From Saccoglossus kowalevskii (taxonomy: Eukaryota > Hemichordata > Enteropneusta > Harrimaniidae): a stretch of DNA of 10,322 nt. Numbering within the stretch: position 1 is the first letter of the stretch; each line of letters begins with the position of its first letter. The notes under the pieces were generated by a model that was not told the origin of the DNA, made no database searches, and was given only the letters and a program-made list of their open reading frames with translations. Shown here in pieces: positions 7,248-10,322 of this stretch. The translations under genes and the position numbers were made by a program. The stretch covers positions 53,400 to 63,721 of the forward strand of contig NW_003108093.1 of the NCBI RefSeq assembly GCF_000003605.2, read 5' to 3'.

Positions 7248-7968
7248 GTGTATAGCGAGTTAGGCAGATACTCCCTAGATGTATTTATAAAAAAACAAAT
7301 AATTAAATATTACAGTCGGACCATGAATTCTAATAATGTGTTACTCAAGGAAGCTTTTGTGGTTAACCAAAACATTAAAAGTAAATGGTATTTAGAAGTA
7401 ATATCGTTATTAAACAATATCCAACAATATCATTCAGTTAACAACTGTGATAAATTAACCTCAGCACAAATGAAACAAATTGATTTGGGCATCAAGGATT
7501 TATTTCTAACAAGATGAAAAGGTGAGGTTCATAATGATAACCGCACCAAAGCAAATGAGAAAAACAAACTAAGAACATATTCGGCTAATCAAATCAGATT
7601 TAAACCTTGAGCCATATTTAGTCAAGCTAAAAAACTTTGAACTGCGTAGTGTGCTTACCAAATTTCGTCTTAGTGACCATAGTCTCAAAATTGAAATGGG
7701 TTGTCATAAAAAAATTCCATTAAACAACAGGGTTTGTGACATGTGTAACAAAGGTCTAATTGAGGATGAAATGCATTTTCTGCTGGAATGCAACAAATAT
7801 AATGAGTTGCGTACCAAACTGTTCAATAAAGCTAAGGATATGATCCCAGCATTTGAAAATAAACCTGCAGAGAAAAAATTCATGGAATTGTTACAGAATG
7901 AAAACATTATACCAGTAGCACAGTTCGTAAGTAAAAGCTTCAAAGTCAGGAAGCAGTGTCTTACTTGA
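7248..7968 (+). pseudogene. LINE ORF2 C-terminal region, broken by a stop and a frameshift
   Basis: The fragment starts at VYSELGRYSLDVFIKKQIIK, the conserved segment that follows the reverse-transcriptase core in many LINE ORFs, and continues through KWYLEVISLLNNI. An in-frame TGA (7515-7517) interrupts it. The same frame then resumes to KNKLRTYS (ending about 7583). A one-base shift near 7584-7588 moves to the next frame, with KSDLNLEPYLVKLKNFELRS and LTKFRLSDHSLKIEMG. A zinc-knuckle-like CX2CX9HX4C follows (RVCDMCNKGLIEDEMHFLLE then C), and translation ends at TGA 7966-7968. The reading-frame damage means it is not functional. Confidence 0.9.
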
Positions 7969-8150
7969 CATCTTAATGCCTGCTGTCAATTTAGTAATTT
8001 TATATTAGTTAGTAATTTAGAGATTTTGTATTATTTAGTAATTTAGTGTTAATTTAGTTATTTAGTATATTGTTTTTTAATATATATTTTTCTCCTTGTA
8101 CTTTGTGACCATTTTCTTTCACTCCGGGGATTGTGTAAGAGTCAATAAGT

Positions 8151-8157
<7 letters not shown>

Positions 8158-8181
<24 letters not shown>
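8158..8181 (+). repeat. (TAAA)5-CAAA microsatellite tail of the LINE
   Basis: Five TAAA units followed by one CAAA end the retrotransposon copy. Simple-repeat 3' tails are typical of several non-LTR clades. The sequence switches abruptly to GC-richer DNA at 8182, which I take as the insertion junction. Confidence 0.85.
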
Positions 8182-8182
<1 letters not shown>

Positions 8183-8187
8183 AGTAC

Positions 8188-8314
8188 TGCCGGTAACATG
8201 TGGTTCACACTGCAAGTCTCCGGAAGTACATACTGCTACTCGTACATGAGTGAGAATGCCAGAGTTTGGGACATAGTCATTGACTAAATCCAAAAACTCT
8301 TTGTTAGCCATCAT
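8188..8314 (-). CDS. Candidate first coding exon, unrecognised protein N-terminus
   Basis: On the minus strand, tandem ATGs at 8314 and 8311 follow an in-frame TAA (8326-8324). The second has a strong context (A at -3, G at +4) and GCT as its second codon. The peptide begins MMANKEFLDLVNDYVPNSGI and continues LTHVRVAVCTSGDLQCEPHV. The segment is richer in G, C and CpG than its surroundings. The coding sense then runs into the retrotransposon tail; possible donors are GCA|GTACTG (exon end 8188) or CAT|GTTACC (exon end 8198), both weak. The opposite strand is also open for about 35 codons in the same codon register, so strand is not certain. No family is recognised. Confidence 0.35.
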
Positions 8315-8349
8315 CTGTTGCTGTTATAGTTAAATGTTTTCTAGTGTAA

Positions 8350-8379
8350 TCAAAACACTGAATTCTCCTTGGCCTCCAT
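8350..8379 (-). CDS. Possible upstream ORF (9 codons plus stop)
   Basis: ATG at 8379-8377 encodes MEAKENSVF, then TGA at 8352-8350. It ends 35 nt before the candidate main start at 8314. If the minus-strand exon is transcribed, this uORF could damp translation of the main frame. It depends wholly on that exon being real. Confidence 0.2.
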   Translation of the reverse strand: MEAKENSVF

Positions 8380-8384
8380 TGCTA

Positions 8385-8424
8385 TTGTCTGCAGCGAAAG
8401 CCGCAAGAAACAGCTTTTAAAGAG
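8385..8424 (-). promoter_or_regulatory. Possible core promoter with TATA-like box
   Basis: CTCTTTAAAAG on the minus strand (8424-8414) resembles a TATA box. About 30 bases further along lies TTTCGCTGCAG (near 8398-8388), within a local CpG cluster, at a plausible transcription-start distance. The same pyrimidine-rich TTTCGCTGCAG could instead be a splice acceptor. Support is motif-level only. Confidence 0.2.
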
Positions 8425-8895
8425 CTAGTCGACATCGACACACTCACATAAATTACATAGAAATACATAGTTTTATGGAAAAAACACCTGAATTACTTGG
8501 ACACAATTGTGAAACATTTAATATGTTTTGTCCTGAATGAATTGCTTGAATTAGCTTGTGTCAAGCGTTACTTTCAAATGATAATAAATATCTCAGGAAA
8601 CAATTTGTCATTTCCTTATTGCTTTCACCACAAAAAACTACATTTTGTAATACTATACATTGTATGTTGGAAATAGCTTGCCCTCAATTTAATGTAATTT
8701 CCCATAGTGCTTTGTAATTTGTATAAATTGTTTGGGAATTAGGAATGTCTGATTATGTTGTTTAATATACATTGTAGCAATTGTTGTAGAATTCACAAGA
8801 ATTCTCTAATCATATACCTGCAGTTATTATTCATGTTTATCAATTCTACATGTAGTAATTTCTCTAGGGAATATAGGTTGAGAACTTTTCACATA
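8425..8895. other. No gene identified
   Basis: The stretch is AT-rich with frequent stops in all frames. The plus-strand frame 8755-8976 is open for 73 codons but is Phe/Ile/Leu/Cys-rich and overlaps the dispersed repeat, so I do not call it. TACATGTA occurs at 8847-8854. Confidence 0.4.
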
Positions 8896-9208
8896 TTTTT
8901 AGCTCCGCTGTCGACTATCATACGAGTGATTGTCTGTTGTTCATGTCAACTTTTTACTTTTTTGACTTGTTCTTGAAAACTACAAGCCTGAATGCTTTCA
9001 TACTTGGGTATATGTACCTCAGGTAGACCTCTCTCAGATTTGTTCATTTTGTGATGATATCTTCAATTCTCTTATTTTGATGAATATTTTTGTCATTTTG
9101 TTAAAAAGTGATATTTTGACTTGTTAAAAACCGCAAATCTGATTGTTTTGATATATTATACATATACATGTAGGTACTAAAGGTAGATCTCTCCCCGATT
9201 TGATAAAA
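8896..9208 (+). repeat. Dispersed repeat, 5' part with two internal tandem subunits
   Basis: The copy opens with TTTTTAGCTCCGCTG; TAGCTCCGCTG at 8900-8910 is the inverted match of 127-137. Two diverged subunits follow, offset by about 154-160 bp. TTTGACTTGT recurs at 8961 and 9115. AGGTAGA-CTCTC-GATTTG recurs from 9021 and 9181. The inner block GTTAAAAAGTGATATTTT is shared with the copy at the window start. There is no coding capacity, so it is probably non-autonomous. It is in the same orientation as the left copy, and its 3' inverted terminus is not visible. Confidence 0.65.
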
Positions 9209-9598
9209 AATATGCAAACTCCGAATTAATGATCACAATCTAATGATAGAAAATGGTAAACATACAAGACCAAAAACAAATGTTGATAAAAAGTTCTGTA
9301 AAATGTGTTAAACTAACTAATTTGAGGATTAATTTCACTTCCTGATTGACTGACAATGACATAAAAAAAAAAGGTTATTTAAGTCAATACAAACCTCTGA
9401 TTCACAGTTCATTAAGGCAAAGTTATATTATGGTAACACACACTTGTAGTTTATATTAACGAAAGTGGTACATGTACATTTCTTCTTTGCTTTTAAGTCA
9501 ATATTTTTGTTTTTTTGGAATAGTATTTGACTATGTTCTATTCAAAATGAATAATATCAATAAAGTTATTACTAGTATTATAATCTGTTTTGTGTCAG
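9209..9598. other. No gene identified
   Basis: AT-rich DNA. AATAAAGTTATTACTAGTATTA (near 9559-9580) resembles the AATAAAGTTATTATT tail at 3030-3053 and may be a remnant of a LINE end, but nothing upstream supports it. TACATGTA occurs at 9469-9476. Confidence 0.3.
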
Positions 9599-9646
9599 TA
9601 TGGTGAAGTGAATACCTTGCCTTCATCTCATACGAGCCATGGATTA
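9599..9646 (+). CDS. Candidate 48-nt in-phase exon
   Basis: An acceptor, CTGTTTTGTGTCAG, ends at 9598. A donor, TTA|GTGAGA, starts at 9647. The 48 bases between are 16 whole codons encoding YGEVNTLPSSHTSHGL, phase 0 at both ends. If unspliced, the frame would continue VR and stop at TAA 9653-9655, so it could alternatively be a terminal exon. Phase 0 entry is compatible with the phase 0 exit of 7010-7247. The interval is short and the peptide unrecognised. Confidence 0.28.
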
Positions 9647-9655
9647 GTGAGATAA

Positions 9656-10322
9656 TACACAATTATAATAATTAGAATTGTCCATTACAGTTATTGATAC
9701 TGGAAATCTCTGTACAATTCCATTAGGAAATGTATAAAATGAGAGAATTACATAAAAGGTTATTTGTACATAACCCTTGTCAGTGTGTTATAAAAATCAG
9801 ACTTTTAATTAGGCTTTGATTAGCCATGAATAACTCCCACAAAAAGTGTAATGTCAGTAATGAAAAATAAATTACATTAACATAATAACTGATCTTGCTG
9901 ATACCTACTTAGTGTTGCTGTTCAAAATAAAATGCTAAGGTTGTTTTTATTCACCCCGATACACTTTGATTTGCTCTTCGTGAACTAGTATATACCAGTA
10001 ACAGTATTCAAGTCAAGTAAGTTGAAATCTTCCCAAAGACTTAACTTTCTGTTCTTCTTTATGAATGAAATAAAAAAAAGAACATCAGTGCACGCATGTA
10101 AGTGTTATGTTATCACACATACATCCCTCAATGGTTGGTTATAGTGGAATATGCCAGATATATTACATTACGGGGTTTACTTATTAATGTAACATAATTA
10201 GAAAGATTTTTCCTAAAAACAAGGAATTTGAACTATTATCAAAATCAAGCGTATTCGTACATCACTTGCATTTGCTATTGTGAATCAGTCAGTCACAGCT
10301 GAGTAAAAATCAATAATGTTAT
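9656..10322. other. No gene identified
   Basis: AT-rich DNA without a convincing frame. An acceptor-like CCATTACAG ends at 9690 and is followed by a short open run (IDTGNLCTIPLGNV then stop), which I regard as likely chance. A short inverted repeat TTACATTA (10163-10170) / TAATGTAA (10185-10192) is present. Confidence 0.4.

Larger units (their letters stand above)
7245..8181 (+). mobile_element. 5'-truncated non-LTR (LINE) retrotransposon copy
   Basis: The copy holds only the C-terminal end of the reverse-transcriptase ORF (7248-7968), a T/A-rich 3' UTR (7969-8157) and a (TAAA)5-CAAA tail (8158-8181). The endonuclease and catalytic reverse-transcriptase domains are absent, as expected from incomplete target-primed reverse transcription. 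It inserted in plus orientation, directly after coding-like sequence on the left and directly before minus-strand coding-like sequence on the right. I could not find an obvious target-site duplication. The exact clade is uncertain; the architecture matches elements common in marine invertebrate genomes. Confidence 0.85.

Noticed and set aside
7704-7943. 79-codon minus-strand ORF
   Set aside because: Shadow of the LINE zinc-knuckle coding region on the opposite strand.

Overview
The window reads as AT-rich, intron- and repeat-dominated nuclear DNA from an invertebrate animal. I favour a lophotrochozoan, most likely a mollusc. The reasons are a decayed non-LTR retrotransposon of a type common in marine invertebrates, a dispersed repeat beginning TTTTAGCTC that resembles bivalve repeats I remember, and 14 copies of the palindrome TACATGTA. 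No complete gene, tRNA, rRNA or CRISPR array is visible. The taxonomic call is inference; no database was consulted.

Layout: 1-155 is the 3' end of a dispersed repeat, and another copy's 5' part lies at 8896-9208. A plus-strand coding-like exon (297-427) follows. Then comes a nearly perfect minisatellite (464-957): 14 copies of a 35-bp unit, arranged as two identical 245-bp blocks. Every unit contains CTACCTCA, the complete 8-mer seed match to the conserved animal microRNA let-7. From 958 to 2880 the DNA is largely featureless. At 2880-3056 there is the probable 3' tail of a non-LTR element, abutting a minus-strand coding-like relic (3057-3353). Between 3695 and 6009 lie two RFX-type X-box matches, two perfect CRE palindromes and a short ORF: a possible regulatory region.

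The best-supported protein-coding material is at 7010-7968. A plus-strand exon-like segment (7010-7247) runs in frame into the C-terminal part of a non-LTR retrotransposon polyprotein, which carries one in-frame stop and one frameshift. Its 3' UTR ends in a (TAAA)n tail at about 8181. Immediately beyond, on the minus strand, is a possible first coding exon with an upstream ORF and a TATA-like box (8188-8424). A 48-nt exon candidate sits at 9599-9646.

A speculative model joins the plus-strand islands 297-423, 7010-7247 and 9599-9646 as exons of one gene, since their splice phases agree. The minisatellite and the retrotransposon would then be intronic. The alternative is that 297-427 is a terminal exon and the minisatellite lies in its 3' UTR, which would make the transcript a natural multi-site let-7 target. 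RNA evidence would decide between them.
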